Shown: piece after piece, positions 9,039 to 17,025 of the stretch
How the letters are laid out: every line of letters starts with the position of its first letter
Position numbering within the stretch: the first letter of the stretch is position 1
NCBI GenBank assembly: GCA_021324935.1
Contig: JAJPIE010000038.1
Span: 1 to 64,000 of the forward strand
DNA length: 64,000 nt
DNA from: Acidobacteriota bacterium
GTDB lineage: Bacteria; Acidobacteriota; Terriglobia; Acidiferrales; UBA7541
Reading direction: 5' to 3'
The notes under the pieces: generated by a model
Database searches by the model: none
What the model saw: the letters and a program-made list of their open reading frames with translations, nothing else
Told to the model about the DNA's origin: nothing
Program-made: the position numbers and the translations under genes

Positions 9039-9060
9039 GGCGGCATAAAGCCGCCCGTAC
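9039..9060 (-). repeat. REP-like palindrome, family B
   Basis: GGCGGC, ATAAA, GCCGCC, then CGTAC. It lies 20 bases after the rpsI stop codon; the minus strand continues into a CTTCTT stretch, so it may act as the 3' hairpin of the rplM-rpsI transcript. Confidence 0.65.
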
Positions 9061-9079
9061 ACGAGCGAGAGCCAAGCGA

Positions 9080-9499
9080 TTAACGCTTGGTGAACTGGAA
9101 GCGCTTGCGCGCGCCCTTCTGCCCGTACTTTTTGCGTTCCTTCATACGGGAGTCGCGCGTGAGAAAACCGTTTTTGCGAAGAGCCGGGCGAAGTTCCGGG
9201 TTGAAGCGGCTGATGGCGCGGGAAAGACCCATGCGCACCGCACCGGACTGCCCGCCGACACCGCCGCCGTTGGCGGTGGCGACGACGTCCACCTGCTCGG
9301 TGAGGCTGGTGAACTTCAGGGGCTCGGTGGCGTCATGCAGCCAAGCGTGATTTGGGAAATAGGCTTGGACGGCGCGGCCATTGACGGTGAACTTGCCGCT
9401 GCCCGGCCGGACAAAGACGCGGGCGATGGATTCCTTGCGGCGTCCCGTGCCGTGAAACCAAGTCTTGCTGCCCAGTGCGGGCGTTTCGACAGTACTCAA
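9080..9499 (-). CDS. rpsI: 30S ribosomal protein S9
   Basis: S9 (139 residues) reaches the P-site tRNA with its basic tail. Visible features are FHGTGRRKESIARVFVRPG at residues 15-33, the central TANGGGVGGQSGAVRMGLSRA, RPALRKNGFLTRDSRMKERKKYG, and the C-terminal GARKRFQFTKR, whose final KR is the conserved tRNA-contacting end. The start is TTG, supported by GAGGAGGAG ending about 2-5 bases upstream. Roughly 14 residues of non-conserved N-terminal extension precede the fold. It follows rplM, the near-universal pairing, but with a 307-base spacer instead of the usual few bases. Confidence 0.96.
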   Translation of the reverse strand: MSTVETPALGSKTWFHGTGRRKESIARVFVRPGSGKFTVNGRAVQAYFPNHAWLHDATEPLKFTSLTEQVDVVATANGGGVGGQSGAVRMGLSRAISRFNPELRPALRKNGFLTRDSRMKERKKYGQKGARKRFQFTKR

Positions 9500-9660
9500 A
9501 GCTCCTCCTCAAACTCATTTTGACGAGACGGGTCCTGCTCTCTCGTCCTGATCCATGCGCGGTTGAATCCCTGCTAAGGCACCACTTAGAAGGAACCACA
9601 ACGTGCAGAAGAACATTTGGCAACGTTGGCGAATCGTTTGCCGGAGTTGCCAATAAGCGC

Positions 9661-9683
9661 CCGCCTCAAAAGGCGGCCGCTAC
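9661..9683 (-). repeat. REP-like palindrome, GCCGCC variant
   Basis: CCGCCT, CAAA, AGGCGG, then CCGCTAC. It has the REP layout with a stem not closely matching the four main families. Confidence 0.55.
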
Positions 9684-9747
9684 AAAATTCATGCCCCGCA
9701 AACCCGCCGACCTGGGGGTCGGGCAGTAAGAAGCCGGACAAAGGGCT

Positions 9748-9772
9748 GGCCAATCTAAAGTTCGGCCAGTAC
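9748..9772 (-). repeat. REP-like palindrome, family A variant
   Basis: GGCCAATCTAAAGTTCGGCC followed by AGTAC, with one arm change and one tail change from consensus. Confidence 0.6.
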
Positions 9773-9784
9773 ACAAGACCAAGA

Positions 9785-9810
9785 GGCGGCAGGCTAAAGT
9801 CCGCCGCTAC
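9785..9810 (-). repeat. REP-like palindrome overlapping rplM stop
   Basis: GGCGGCAGGCTAAAGTCCGCC followed by GCTAC (arms GGCGG and CCGCC). The tail CTAC at 9807-9810, read on the minus strand, is GTAG; its last three bases are the rplM stop codon TAG. Confidence 0.6.
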
Positions 9811-10256
9811 ATCGCGACAGCTTGGGGCTTCTGGCCAGCGTGACGCGCGAGGCCGGCGGCATCGCGATACACACGCAATTTCTTGGCGCGGCGGGCACGA
9901 AGCTTGTTCTTTGGCAACATGCCAACGATCGCTTCGCGGACGAGCCATTCGGGACGCGCTTCGCGAACACGCTTGGCCGGAACTTCCTTCAAACCACCCG
10001 GATAACCGCTGTGCGAATAATAGAATTTTTGATCGACCTTGTTGCCGGTCATTTTAATCTTGTCGGCGTTGATGACCACGACGTGGTCGCCGGAATCGAG
10101 ATACGGCGTAAACGTGGGCTTATCCTTGCCGATCAGGAGGCGCGCCACTTTGCTGGCGAGACGACCGAGAACCTGATCCTTGGCATCCACGACAAACCAC
10201 TGAGCGCCCGTCTTGAGGGCTTCAGCTTCCTCTCCCTTGGGTACGTACGTCCTCAT
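9807..10256 (-). CDS. rplM: 50S ribosomal protein L13
   Basis: L13 (149 residues) is an early-assembling large-subunit protein. Conserved blocks are WFVVDAKDQVLGRLASKVA near residues 20-38, GKDKPTFTPYLDSGDHVVVINADKI, KFYYSHSGYPGGLK and the AIVGMLPKNKLRARRAKKLRVY segment. The start ATG at 10256 gives an N-terminus beginning MRTYVPKG; the open frame extends 13 codons further but would overlap the predicted transcript leader. An AAGG sequence lies about 12 bases upstream. It is the first gene of the minus-strand translation cluster and has a promoter just upstream. Its stop codon appears to be supplied by an adjoining palindromic repeat. Confidence 0.96.
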   Translation of the reverse strand: MRTYVPKGEEAEALKTGAQWFVVDAKDQVLGRLASKVARLLIGKDKPTFTPYLDSGDHVVVINADKIKMTGNKVDQKFYYSHSGYPGGLKEVPAKRVREARPEWLVREAIVGMLPKNKLRARRAKKLRVYRDAAGLARHAGQKPQAVAM

Positions 10257-10294
10257 TGCAACAGTCACACCTTTCCCTGAAAAGACAAAATCCA

Positions 10295-10323
10295 AGTTTA
10301 GGGGGTGCGGGGAGAATTGTCAA
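10295..10323 (-). promoter_or_regulatory. Sigma70-type promoter of rplM cluster
   Basis: On the minus strand TTGACA (10318-10323) is separated by exactly 17 bases from TAAACT (10295-10300). Transcription would begin near 10288, leaving a leader of about 30 bases before the rplM start. Confidence 0.7.
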
Positions 10324-10503
10324 CGGAACAGTTCGACGCGGGGCGAGGAAACTTGGGCTAAGTGGCAAAGGTTGAATGGGTTGGGAGAGCAGATTATGCA
10401 CAGAAGTAAAGCAGTGGAGCTGGAAGTTGAGAAAAGAGACCTATACTTAGGTGAGCAAAGCAAGATTCAACGAGCAATTTTAGTTTGCGGATTGGATTGA
10501 AGG

Positions 10504-10529
10504 GGCACGGGCGGAAGTGCCTGCGCCAC
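10504..10529 (-). repeat. REP-like palindrome, family D variant
   Basis: GGCACGGGC, GGAA, GTGCCTGCGCC, then AC. It is paired with the next family B copy between the divergent rplM cluster and the cyclase gene. Confidence 0.5.
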
Positions 10530-10537
10530 ACGAAGAA

Positions 10538-10559
10538 GGCGGCATAAAGCCGCCCCTAC
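10538..10559 (-). repeat. REP-like palindrome, family B
   Basis: GGCGGC, ATAAA, GCCGCC, then CCTAC. A consensus copy ending 14 bases before the cyclase start codon. Confidence 0.7.
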
Positions 10560-10573
10560 ATCAGGAATAAGGA

Positions 10574-12313
10574 ATGATGGCAGAACAAAACATGCCGCCG
10601 TTTTCAGAAGGCGTCAAACTGGCGTGGAGGCTTGCGGCGGAAGAGGCCGTGCATGCGGGGCAACCGCAGATCGATCCGATTCACCTGCTGCTGGGAATTT
10701 GCGGGGTAGAGCGAGCGATTCGCGAAGAGGCGTGGGAGCGGTACGCGGTTTCGCTCAGCCGGATTCCAAGCGTTAAGGAAGAATGGGCTGAGGTGCATGA
10801 CGCGGCAGGAATGGCGGGGCTGGACGTGGTGCATTTGCGGCGAGAGGTGCGGGCGCGACTGCCGCAGACTTCGATGGCGCTGCCGGCGAATCACGTGGCA
10901 AAGCGGTCGGAGGCGGCGCGGGGAGTGTTTGACCGCGGGGAGCAGCGCGCGGCGCAATCGGGGCGACCGCTGGTGAGCCTGCTGGATTTGCTGACGTCCC
11001 TGCTGCCTACTATCGTGGACAAGGACGCGACGATTCCGGGGCATTTTGGCGGAGCGTTGCACAAGCTGGAGTCGCTGATGGCGCCGCCGCCGGTTTCGGG
11101 GGTGACGCTGCTATTGGATGCGACGCGATCCGCGGTGCAGCCGCCGCTGAAAGATTTGAAAACCACGCCGCGGGAAGCGTTGTTTTACGACTTGCCGCTG
11201 CAGATGGCTTCGGCGCCGAATTATCAGGCGATGCTGGATTGCGCGGTGAGTTCCCTGCTGAAATTTTTTCCGAGTGCGGATCACGGGGTGATGCTGCTCC
11301 GGGACCGTGGGTCGAGCAGCCTGCTACTGCAAGCGCACGTACCGGCGGGGGAGCCATCGGCGAGCATGGAGCTTGCCGAGCACGTGCTGCGGCAAAATTC
11401 GGCGGTGATCTGGAATCCGGCGGCGGCAGCGGCGAGCGACATTGGGGCGCGCAGCCTGATCGGGATGCAGACGCAATGCGCGATGTACGCGCCGCTATCG
11501 TGGCAGAACGAGCGGCTGGGGGTGCTGTGCGTGGACACGAGGCGGCCGGCGCGCGCGTTCAGCCCGGAAGACTTGCGGCTGTTCATTGCGATTGCACATC
11601 ACGTGGCGCTGGCGATTTATTCGCAGAAACAGACGCGGGAGTTGCAAGCGCAGAACCTGCTGCTGCAGCGGCTGCTGACGCATTTTTCGCCGAAGGTGCG
11701 GCAAAGGCTGCTGGAGCGGGCGGGGCGGGGACGGCTGACGCTGGGAGGCGAGCGGTCCGAAGTGAGCATTCTGTTTTCGGACATCCGCGGATTCACGAAG
11801 ATGAGCGCGGGCATGGAACCCGACGACGTGGTGGACATGCTGAATCATTATTTTGCGGCGCTGGTGGACGCGATTTTTCGATGCGAAGGGACCGTGGACA
11901 AATTTATCGGAGACGCGATCCTGGCGGTTTTCGGGAGCCCGGACGCGGACGCGGAGCAGCACCGGCACGCGCTGCATGCGGCGCTGGCGATGCAGGAAGC
12001 GGTACAGAGATTGAACGCGGAGCGGAAGACGCGGAATCTGCCGACGTGCGAGATCGGGATTGGCGTGCACTCGGGCGAAGTGCTGCATGGATTTGTGGGC
12101 ACGCAGGAGCGGCTGGAGTTCACGGTGGTGGGGGACGCGGTGAACCGGGCATCGAGGTTTTGCGCGGCGGCGGGAGCGAACGAGATTATCGTGAGCGCGG
12201 AATTTCTGAAGCACGTGTGGCGCGACGTGGAAGTGGAAGCGCGGGAAGTGCCGACGAAACACGAGGGGACGTGGTCGGCGTTCCGAGTGGTGAGGTTAAA
12301 GGCGGCGAGATGA
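10574..12313 (+). CDS. Clp_N-GAF-class III nucleotide cyclase
   Basis: A cytoplasmic signalling protein of 579 residues that probably makes cAMP. Residues about 8-165 resemble the double helical Clp N-terminal (substrate/adaptor) repeat: EGVKLAWRLAAEEAVHAGQ, then IDPIHLLLGI, then a second copy with RGVFDRGEQRAAQSG and VSLLDLLTSLL. A GAF-like sensor follows (about 205-350), then a coiled linker and the cyclase domain (about 390-575). The catalytic set looks complete: metal-binding D403 in FSDIRGFT and D447 in KFIGDAI, adenine-selecting K443 and T517, and N524/R528 in VNRASR. There is no membrane segment. The small palindrome just upstream leaves little room for a promoter downstream of it. The domain order is clear; the ligand of the GAF domain and the role of the Clp_N part are unknown. 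Confidence 0.85.
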   Translation: MMAEQNMPPFSEGVKLAWRLAAEEAVHAGQPQIDPIHLLLGICGVERAIREEAWERYAVSLSRIPSVKEEWAEVHDAAGMAGLDVVHLRREVRARLPQTSMALPANHVAKRSEAARGVFDRGEQRAAQSGRPLVSLLDLLTSLLPTIVDKDATIPGHFGGALHKLESLMAPPPVSGVTLLLDATRSAVQPPLKDLKTTPREALFYDLPLQMASAPNYQAMLDCAVSSLLKFFPSADHGVMLLRDRGSSSLLLQAHVPAGEPSASMELAEHVLRQNSAVIWNPAAAAASDIGARSLIGMQTQCAMYAPLSWQNERLGVLCVDTRRPARAFSPEDLRLFIAIAHHVALAIYSQKQTRELQAQNLLLQRLLTHFSPKVRQRLLERAGRGRLTLGGERSEVSILFSDIRGFTKMSAGMEPDDVVDMLNHYFAALVDAIFRCEGTVDKFIGDAILAVFGSPDADAEQHRHALHAALAMQEAVQRLNAERKTRNLPTCEIGIGVHSGEVLHGFVGTQERLEFTVVGDAVNRASRFCAAAGANEIIVSAEFLKHVWRDVEVEAREVPTKHEGTWSAFRVVRLKAAR

Positions 12314-12423
12314 TTTCAAGAAGTGGCGAGTGACGAGTGGCGAGAGAAGAAAAGCGAAAATAGAGACTGGAAAATAGGAAAGACCGGAAGAGCTGAGGCG
12401 GAAATTTTGAGCAGGGCAGAGAG

Positions 12424-15400
12424 TCAGGTGGCGGCGGCTTTGCGGGCGAGGAGGCGGTAGCCGTGTTGGGTGGCCTCCTTGGCGAGCGAATTGAGCGCGG
12501 ATTTGCGGGCAGGGCCGGTAAGAGATTCGGCCTGAGCGAGACGTGCTTCGAGAGCTAACTGCAGCATTCCAGCTTTGCGCGATTCCAATTCCAATTTTTT
12601 CAGATCGGACAAGAGAGCCTGGGACGGCTTGGGAGAATTCTGCACCGCGGCCTGCTGGATGAGGAAGGCGGCGCGGGTGGCTGGATCCTGCAAGTCGCGC
12701 AGGTGATCCTTGGCCTTGACGAGTTGCTGCTCGGCGTCGGCGTGGCGATTCAGGCCGAGATAGACCTGGGAAAGAGCGCAGCGGGCGGCGACTTCGCCGG
12801 CGGGGTCGCTTTTGGCGAGAAAATACTGCAAAGCGGATTGGGCGAATTTTTCCGCAGCGGGAAAATCGCGTGTGTTGACGGAAAGATCGGCGAGGGAGAG
12901 CTGGGTGTAGGCGACGTCGTCCTTGGCGTCGAGAGCTTGCTGAAGCTTGAGGGCGAGCTGATAGTGGGATTCGGCGTCAGGAAGCTGGTCGGAGGCGAGA
13001 AGAACGTCGCCGAGGGTTTGCTGGGCGCGCGCCTGGCCCTGCTGGTCGCCAAGGTTAACCATGAGTTGCAAAGCTTCCTGGCAATTCGCAGGAGCCTGGG
13101 AGACGGCTCCGGTCTGCAGTTGTGCGCCGCAAAGATTGAGCAAGGCCATGGAGAGGTTCTCTCTGTCACCGAAGGGGCGGGCTTCGTCGATGACTTCGTG
13201 GAGGATGCGAATTTCGGACGAGGTGTCGCCAGTGCTGCCGGAAACGTCGGCGAGGCCGAGTTTGGCGAGGAGGAGATCGTTGTTGATGCCGGAGCGCTCC
13301 TGGGAAACCTGAATGCTCCGCTCGAAGAACTTTTTGGCTTCGGGGAAATTGCCCTTGGAGCGCTGGATGTTGCCAAGATTAAAGAGGGCGCCGGCTTGAT
13401 CGCGCATGTCGCCGATGCGAGTGGCAATGGCGAGGGCCTGCTGATAGAGGGGCTCGGCTTTGTCGTAGTCGCCGTGATTGAAGTAGTTGTTCGCAACCGA
13501 GTTCTGAGCGCGGGCGGAGCCGAGGTCGTCGCCTTGCTGTTGATTCAGGGCGACAGCGTTCGCGCAAACCGTAGAAGCTTCGGCGGTCTTTCCGAGGTCG
13601 AGCAGCGCCTGGCATTGGGCGATTTCGGCGCGGGCCTGGAGGAGGCCAGCACCGAGAGACTTGGCGAGTTCGGCGGCAGAGGTAGCATCCTGAAGGCGCT
13701 CGGTGTTGTTGCCGAGGCGGGCCTGGACTTCGGCGAGGGCAAGTTTGACTTCGGCGGCGAGTATAGGTTCGGGGAGACGGGAATGATCCAGCTTGCGGAG
13801 AGTGGCGAGGGCCTCTGGGTAATGCTTGCCGGCGATTTGACTCTGGGCAAGGAGGAGAGCGTAGGAGTATTTGTCCGGGTTGATCTTCCAAAGCGAGGCA
13901 TAGAAATCCGCCGCGTCATCCCATTTGCCGGAGTAAGCAAGATAGCGGGCACGAATGAGTGAGTTTTTATCGCCGGAAAGTGAGTCGGCGAGATCGGCGG
14001 CGCGCTTGGCTTCGTCCCGGGCTCTGGTTTCATAGCCAAGTTGCCAAAAGGATTCGGCAAGGGCGCTGCGAATAGCGGCGTTGGTGGGGTCGGCTTCGGA
14101 GGCGGCAAGAAACGCGTCCTTTGCCTGAGCGTATTGGAACCGCTGCAAGTACACCTGGCCCTCGGCAAAGGCTTTGGAAGCTTCGTCGTTGATGGGAATA
14201 GCGCGATCGGCGCCGCGCGTTTCGGCGGGAGAGAGGCTTACACCGAGTTTCCGGCGAACTTCGGCGCCGGCGGTGGGGATAACGTCGACAAGTTGATCCT
14301 CGGTGATGCTCTTTGGGATGCCACCCAGACTTTCGCCGGTCCTGGTGTTGACCAGGCGGATGCTCCACAAGATGCGGCGGTGAGGGGGAACGCCTTCGAC
14401 CGTGTAAGTGCCAAAAACCACATAGTGACAGCCGATTTTGTAGAGCCGGGCGAGCGTCTCCGAAGACGGTTCTTCCGGCATTTCATGCGGGCTCTGGTAT
14501 TTCCAAACCGGCTCGGTGGCCTGGGGACTCATATAGCGAATTTGCGCGACATCGAGGGTGCCGCCCAGATTGGTGCGAAGCTCATTTCCCCATCGGTCCA
14601 GATTGGGGTCGCCGGAAAGATTCTTGAAACCAAGGACGGCGACGCTGGGAGTCTGGCGGCGAGGAAGAAGATTCGGGAAGGCGACGCCGATCACGACACC
14701 GATCACGGCGACGGCGAGGAGGGCGAGGGAGGCGAAGAGAATGCGATTGCGGCGCTGGCGGAGGGTGATCTCGGAGCGGAGCAGGGTTTCGGCTTCACCG
14801 GCGATGGCGCGTTCGACGTCCTCGACATTTTGGAAGCGGTCGGATGGTTCGCGTTCGAGACATTTGAGAATGGCACGGGACCAGCGATCGTCGAGCTCGG
14901 GGAGGATGGACTTGGGAGAAGGGGCGGGCGCTTCGAGGCGTTTGAAGGCGAGTTCGCGCCAGTTGGCGCCGCTGAACGGAAGGCGGCCGGTGAGGATTTC
15001 GAAAAGGACGACGCCGAGAGCGTAAATATCGGTGGCGGGCGTAATGGCTTTGCCGGCGACCTGCTCGGGGGCCATGAAGGCAGGCGTGCCGAGCATTTCG
15101 CCGGTGCGCGTAAGCGCGAATTCGGCGGGATCGAGAGAATGGGCAAGACCGAAGTCCGTGATAACGACACGAACGGAACCAGAGCCGGAAGCGGGCGGAA
15201 CGAGGAGGACGTTGTTGGATTTGAAGTCGCGATGGACGACGCCGGCCTGATGCGCGGCGGAAAGTCCGGCGACCATCTGCTTGAGGAGAGGAAGAGATTC
15301 GATGGTGGAGAGCTTCCCTTTTTGTTTGAGGAACTGGTCGAGCGTGTGGCCGGAGAGTAGCTCCATGCTGACGACGAGGATGTCCGATTCGCCGGGCTTG

Positions 15401-15789
15401 TCGGACTCATGGCGGAAAAGATCGAAGGTGCGGCAGACGTTGGGATGGGTGACGCGCTTGGCGACGACAATTTCCTGGCGGAAGCGCTCGAGGGATTGCA
15501 CATCGGCAAGGAGAACGGAGCGAACGGTTTTGAGAGCGACTTTTTGTTTGAGTTCGATGTCGAGGGCTTCGTAGACTTCGCCCATGCCGCCGTGGGCGAT
15601 GAAGCGCTCGATGCGGAAGCGTTTGGCGATCAGATGGCCGGGAGAGAAGGCGGAGATTTTTTCGGAAGTGCGAGGCTGACCGGGATCGAGATAACTGATA
15701 TTGGGAGTGACGCTGGGCGTACGGGTATCGAGAGTCTGCTGGCTGAGGTCGTCCCGGGGCGGCTTGCGCGGAGCGTCGTCCATGGGCAT
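12424..15789 (-). CDS. Membrane Ser/Thr kinase with TPR repeats
   Basis: A PknB-type kinase of about 1121 residues. After a short disordered N-terminus, the kinase domain (about 55-340) has the glycine loop IAHGGMGEVYEA, Lys87 in VALKTV, VHRDFKSNN with catalytic Asp188, DFGLA with Asp212, and the activation segment ending in GTPAFMAPEQ. One membrane helix follows near residue 400 (LFASLALLAVAVIGVVIGVAF), so the remaining 700 residues are outside the cytoplasm. These begin with an FGTYTV/CsgG-like or TolB-N-type segment (SVAVLGFKNLSGDPNLDRWGN) and continue as many tetratricopeptide repeats. The start is uncertain: ATGs at 15789 and 15783 lack a clear ribosome site. The layout (kinase-TM-TPR) is common in Acidobacteriota. 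The target is unknown. Confidence 0.85.
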   Translation of the reverse strand: MPMDDAPRKPPRDDLSQQTLDTRTPSVTPNISYLDPGQPRTSEKISAFSPGHLIAKRFRIERFIAHGGMGEVYEALDIELKQKVALKTVRSVLLADVQSLERFRQEIVVAKRVTHPNVCRTFDLFRHESDKPGESDILVVSMELLSGHTLDQFLKQKGKLSTIESLPLLKQMVAGLSAAHQAGVVHRDFKSNNVLLVPPASGSGSVRVVITDFGLAHSLDPAEFALTRTGEMLGTPAFMAPEQVAGKAITPATDIYALGVVLFEILTGRLPFSGANWRELAFKRLEAPAPSPKSILPELDDRWSRAILKCLEREPSDRFQNVEDVERAIAGEAETLLRSEITLRQRRNRILFASLALLAVAVIGVVIGVAFPNLLPRRQTPSVAVLGFKNLSGDPNLDRWGNELRTNLGGTLDVAQIRYMSPQATEPVWKYQSPHEMPEEPSSETLARLYKIGCHYVVFGTYTVEGVPPHRRILWSIRLVNTRTGESLGGIPKSITEDQLVDVIPTAGAEVRRKLGVSLSPAETRGADRAIPINDEASKAFAEGQVYLQRFQYAQAKDAFLAASEADPTNAAIRSALAESFWQLGYETRARDEAKRAADLADSLSGDKNSLIRARYLAYSGKWDDAADFYASLWKINPDKYSYALLLAQSQIAGKHYPEALATLRKLDHSRLPEPILAAEVKLALAEVQARLGNNTERLQDATSAAELAKSLGAGLLQARAEIAQCQALLDLGKTAEASTVCANAVALNQQQGDDLGSARAQNSVANNYFNHGDYDKAEPLYQQALAIATRIGDMRDQAGALFNLGNIQRSKGNFPEAKKFFERSIQVSQERSGINNDLLLAKLGLADVSGSTGDTSSEIRILHEVIDEARPFGDRENLSMALLNLCGAQLQTGAVSQAPANCQEALQLMVNLGDQQGQARAQQTLGDVLLASDQLPDAESHYQLALKLQQALDAKDDVAYTQLSLADLSVNTRDFPAAEKFAQSALQYFLAKSDPAGEVAARCALSQVYLGLNRHADAEQQLVKAKDHLRDLQDPATRAAFLIQQAAVQNSPKPSQALLSDLKKLELESRKAGMLQLALEARLAQAESLTGPARKSALNSLAKEATQHGYRLLARKAAAT

Positions 15790-16017
15790 GGGCGGATCGT
15801 TGAGGGGGATTATGCCACAACGGGGAGAGAGCGCAGCGAAGAGGAATTGGGCGGGAAGGAGGAAGGATAAGCGTTGGGAGGGATGCGCCAAAATGGCGAG
15901 AACCGGCGGAAGGGGCTGGAGTCCGCAAAGGAGGTGCGAAAGTGTGCAAGTTTTTTCCGCTTCTCTACGACAATCAAAAGATTCCAGGGGAAATCTCGCC
16001 GATAGCAAAAAAAGCAC

Positions 16018-16046
16018 TTGACCCCGGAAATCGACTTTGCAAAACT
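16018..16046 (+). promoter_or_regulatory. Possible promoter of the PEP-CTERM gene
   Basis: TTGACC, a 17-base spacer and AAAACT precede the start codon by about 60 bases. The -10 element is weak. Confidence 0.35.
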
Positions 16047-16108
16047 TTCGCGAAACGTCCCCTTCTCAGACTCGACTAGAACGCATCCTTCTATTTACGA
16101 GGTGGTCC

Positions 16109-16828
16109 ATGAATTTGAGAAAGACCGGGTATTGGCTGGTGGCGGCGGTGGCGGCAGCGGCGCTGACGGTTCCCTGCGCGCAGGCGACTTCTTATATACG
16201 GGGTTACGTGAGGCCGTCGGGAGATGGGCCGAACGTGTGCTCCGGCAGCAGCAATTGTGTAGAAAAGACGGGCAGCGGATCCTTCACCATCAGTACGGAC
16301 CTGTTCGGGGTAACGGGAACGAGCACGTTCTCCTACGATATCCTGAGTTTTCTCTCGAACGGCGAGGAAAGCGCGGGGCAAACAACGGATAACACGATCG
16401 ATGCGGTTTCGCTGACTTCGTTGAATCTGCAAGCGGGCGACGTGCTTACGTTTGTGTTCGAGGGAGCTATCCCCACGGCCACGGACAGCCTGGGTCAATC
16501 CCTTTTCGCGGTTTTGGGCTGCGGCACGGGGAAGAATGCCATCTATGACTCGTCGTTCCCCGCCAATCTCGTGAGCAGCAACTGCACGAACTACGACGGC
16601 ACATCGTTGATTACGAGCGAGAGCGACTCGGGAACTTCCGCGACATTCACGATCGCGAATGGAATTACGTTCCCGACGCAGTTTGCGTTCAGTTTTCCGG
16701 ATGGGCAGCTTCCCATCGAGATTGACGTCTCCGCGCCGACGGTGAACACGCCGGAGCCGGGGACGCTCTCGCTGCTGGGGGCGGGATTGCTGGGACTGGG
16801 CTGGCTGAAGCGGAAGCGCGCGGCTTAA
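16109..16828 (+). CDS. PEP-CTERM sorted exported protein
   Basis: An exported protein of 239 residues. Residues 1-30 form a signal peptide (a basic NLRKTGYW start, a hydrophobic stretch, then AQA). The C-terminus is a typical PEP-CTERM signal: PEPGTLSLLGAGLLGLGWL, then KRKRAA. This means a Pro-Glu-Pro motif, a membrane helix and a basic tail that an exosortase would recognise. Four cysteines in the body could make disulphides. The middle is a Ser/Thr/Gly-rich beta-type region without a family I can name. The start at 16109 was chosen for GAGGTGG about 5 bases upstream; an earlier in-frame ATG lacks one and would bury the signal peptide. The exosortase and glycan-synthesis genes usually linked to the system are not in this window. 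Confidence 0.85.
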   Translation: MNLRKTGYWLVAAVAAAALTVPCAQATSYIRGYVRPSGDGPNVCSGSSNCVEKTGSGSFTISTDLFGVTGTSTFSYDILSFLSNGEESAGQTTDNTIDAVSLTSLNLQAGDVLTFVFEGAIPTATDSLGQSLFAVLGCGTGKNAIYDSSFPANLVSSNCTNYDGTSLITSESDSGTSATFTIANGITFPTQFAFSFPDGQLPIEIDVSAPTVNTPEPGTLSLLGAGLLGLGWLKRKRAA

Positions 16829-16850
16829 ACAAAACATTCGCCGATTATTG

Positions 16851-16885
16851 ACGCGGGGTGAACATGGTTCACTCCGCGTTTTTTT
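16851..16885 (+). terminator. Intrinsic terminator after PEP-CTERM gene
   Basis: The stem ACGCGG(G)GTGAAC with GTTCAC(T)CCGCGT has 12 pairs and one G/T mismatch and is followed by seven Ts. It begins 22 bases after the stop codon. Confidence 0.9.
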
Positions 16886-17025
16886 GTTTGGGGTTTCCCG
16901 TGACGAACACAAAAATAATTCCCCGTTGCGGCGCGGAAGTTCCTTCATTAACATACGGGCAGTTTGTTGGCGGGGCGCGTGCGGCTGAGGCCACTAAAGT
17001 GTGCCCCGATGCAAGGAGCCTGCCT

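Larger units (their letters stand above)
9500..9806. other. rplM-rpsI spacer with palindromes
   Basis: A 307-base non-coding spacer inside a pair of genes that is normally almost contiguous. It contains three hairpin repeats near the rplM end. No additional promoter was identified. Confidence 0.6.

Noticed and set aside
2198..10559. Palindromes as simple rho-independent terminators
   Set aside because: Most lack a T-run, occur upstream as well as downstream of genes, and share a fixed GTAG/GTGG neighbour, which terminators do not need.
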